This document shows, piece after piece, positions 4,349 through 5,525 of a stretch of DNA of 5,525 bases. The stretch covers positions 1-5,525 of the forward strand of contig DATKCN010000353.1 of assembly GCA_035513175.1 (NCBI GenBank), written 5' to 3'. The DNA comes from DATKCN01 sp035513175 (GTDB lineage: Bacteria; Chloroflexota; Chloroflexia; Thermomicrobiales; CFX8). The position numbers and the translations under genes were made by a program. Position 1 is the stretch's first letter; each line of letters begins with the position of its first letter. The notes beneath the pieces are model-generated. The model did no database searches, had not been told where the DNA came from, and saw nothing but the letters and a program-made list of their open reading frames with translations.

Positions 4349-5525
4349 ATGAATCACTTTTCCGGATCCCTGCCACTCGTCATCGCTTCCGTGATGGCGC
4401 TGGGGCTGCTCGGGGCAGGCCCGTCGGGCGTGGCGCAGGCGCAGGGTGAACCCAGCGCAAAGGGCAAGTCTTTGTCCTGCCAGGAGCTTCGCAAGATCGA
4501 CAATCGGGTGCGGAAGGTCCTCAGGGCGGGTGGGAAATATTCGGACGCGAACGGCGCACCGCTCCCGGAAGTGTCCCTGTCCTGCCGGGACCTCCGCAAT
4601 TTCGCAGACGGGCTGCGCGAAACTCGTGACGGCCAGCGGATCTTTCGCTACGACACGTTCGGCGACGAGGCCTTCTGGGGCGATACCCTGCGCCTGCATG
4701 AAGCCATCGCCGGCGAGGCCAATGGCGGCGTCGGGCCCGGCGTGAGCCCGGCCACCGCGCTCCCCGTCGGTCTCAAGGTCGACGTTGCGGCGCTGCCGCC
4801 AAAGCTGAAGAACGACCTGCGCAACGGGCGTGTCGACCTGGAAGACCCGGCGACCACGCTGGCGCTCCTGCAGCTCGACGCCGTCGTGGGCGTGCGCGGT
4901 TTCTTCGACGATTCCGGAGAGCAGCTGCAGTCGGTCGGTAGCACCTGCGCGCTCTGCCACTCGACCGTCGACGACTCGTTCGCGCCCGGCATCGGCCGCC
5001 GCCTGGACGGCTGGGCCGCGCGCGACCTGAACGTGGGCGCGATCATCGCGCTCGCGCCGAACGTCCAGCCGCTGGTCGACCTGCTGGGCATCGTCATCCC
5101 GGACATAGACGACGCCACGGTTCGCCAGGTGCTGCAGACCTGGGGTCCGGGCAAATTCGACGCCGAGCTGCTGATGGACGGCAAGGCCTTCCAGCCGGAC
5201 GGCGGCTCCGCGGCGACGCTCATCCCGCCGGCGTTCGGCCTGGCCGGGGTCAACCTGCACACCTGGACGGGCTGGGGCTCCGTGACGCACTGGAATGCCC
5301 TCGTCGCCGTCCTGGAAATGCAGGGACAGGGGACTTTCTACGATCCGCGGCTGAACGATTCGATCAAATTCCCGATCACCGCCCAAACCGGCAGGTTCGA
5401 TATTCGTCACGACCCGGACCTCGTCACCGCGAAGCTCGGCCCGCTGCATGTCTATCAACTGAGTTTGCCGGCTCCGAAACCGCCGAAGGGCAGCTTCGAT
5501 CGTGCGGCGGCGGAACGTGGCAAAG
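4349..5525 (+). CDS. Periplasmic c-type cytochrome (CXXCH), 3' end beyond the window
   Basis: Open from ATG 4349 to the window edge (392 complete codons). AAGGAG (4337-4342) lies 6 nt before the start. Residues 1-31 are a signal peptide (hydrophobic 8-23, A-Q-A cleavage at 31), so the protein is exported. A haem c site C200-A-L-C-H204 follows V-G-S-T-C. Surrounding motifs are Y-D-T-F-G-D-E-A-F-W (101-110), A-L-P-V-G-L-K-V-D (137-145), D-G-W-A-A-R-D-L-N-V-G-A-I-I-A-L, W-G-P-G-K-F-D, and I-P-P-A-F-G-L-A-G-V. The last residues, G-S-F-D-R-A-A-A-E-R-G-K, look like the lead-in to a second class I cytochrome c domain of the R-G-K-x-L-F...C-x-x-C-H kind. A diheme electron-transfer or peroxidase-like protein is therefore expected, but the second haem site lies outside the window. 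It follows the helical exported gene by 119 bp and is probably co-regulated. The cytochrome call is firm; the substrate is not known. Confidence 0.88.
   Translation, partial: MNHFSGSLPLVIASVMALGLLGAGPSGVAQAQGEPSAKGKSLSCQELRKIDNRVRKVLRAGGKYSDANGAPLPEVSLSCRDLRNFADGLRETRDGQRIFRYDTFGDEAFWGDTLRLHEAIAGEANGGVGPGVSPATALPVGLKVDVAALPPKLKNDLRNGRVDLEDPATTLALLQLDAVVGVRGFFDDSGEQLQSVGSTCALCHSTVDDSFAPGIGRRLDGWAARDLNVGAIIALAPNVQPLVDLLGIVIPDIDDATVRQVLQTWGPGKFDAELLMDGKAFQPDGGSAATLIPPAFGLAGVNLHTWTGWGSVTHWNALVAVLEMQGQGTFYDPRLNDSIKFPITAQTGRFDIRHDPDLVTAKLGPLHVYQLSLPAPKPPKGSFDRAAAERGK
4469..4599 (+). repeat. Short tandem-like duplication inside the cytochrome gene (two S-L-S-C-x-x-L-R units)
   Basis: Bases 4469-4494 and 4574-4599 match at 21 of 26 positions, in frame, 105 nt apart. 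They encode S-L-S-C-Q-E-L-R-K (41-49) and S-L-S-C-R-D-L-R-N (76-84), just after the signal peptide and before the conserved cytochrome region. The repeat gives two matched cysteines, C44 and C79, which could form a periplasmic disulfide. Neither is part of a CXXCH site. Confidence 0.5.

Noticed and set aside
4289..5458. Long minus-strand open frame (389 residues) opposite the cytochrome gene
   Set aside because: The plus frame has a signal peptide, a CXXCH site, a good ribosome-binding site and coherent family motifs. The minus frame is rich in R, E, Q and V with no recognisable domain, as expected for an antisense shadow in GC-rich DNA.

Overview
The window is a GC-rich stretch of bacterial chromosome or plasmid. 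Its codon use, exported-protein leaders and gene families fit a proteobacterium, most likely beta- or gamma-; the lineage is an inference, because no rRNA or other marker gene is present. It reads as two accessory stress or redox modules placed back to back. Both outer genes run off the window edges. No tRNA, rRNA, CRISPR array or transposase was seen.

Module 1 (about 1-2659) looks like a chromate-resistance type locus. On the minus strand, chrB (301-1314, chromate-sensing regulator family) is followed after 47 bp by the start of an exported LppY/LpqO-type DUF1259 protein (1-250, cut by the edge). On the plus strand, divergent from chrB, a 15-codon leader ORF with a perfect Shine-Dalgarno overlaps by ATGA the start of a 12-TM-type MFS exporter (1430-2659). 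No ChrA permease is visible, so the MFS protein sits where a ChrA-type effector might be expected. An imperfect dyad lies between the two divergent units.

The convergent gap (2660-2851) contains no convincing gene. It holds a 19-bp near-palindrome whose core matches a Fur box.

Module 2 (about 2852-5525) has a winged-helix repressor of the SufR-like (COG2345) type on the minus strand, with four C-terminal cysteines suited to an Fe-S cluster. Divergent from it are an exported all-helical protein of unknown function (3587-4229, broken by a one-base frameshift near 4076-4083) and a periplasmic c-type cytochrome (from 4349, cut by the right edge) with a CXXCH haem site. The 105-bp divergent region carries a plausible promoter for the regulator and two different inverted repeats. 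One of these traps the ribosome-binding site of the exported protein in a potential hairpin.

A working reading is that module 1 senses and expels an oxyanion (chromate or similar), and module 2 is a redox-controlled periplasmic unit in which an Fe-S regulator controls a helical partner protein and a cytochrome. No shared regulatory sequence links the two modules.
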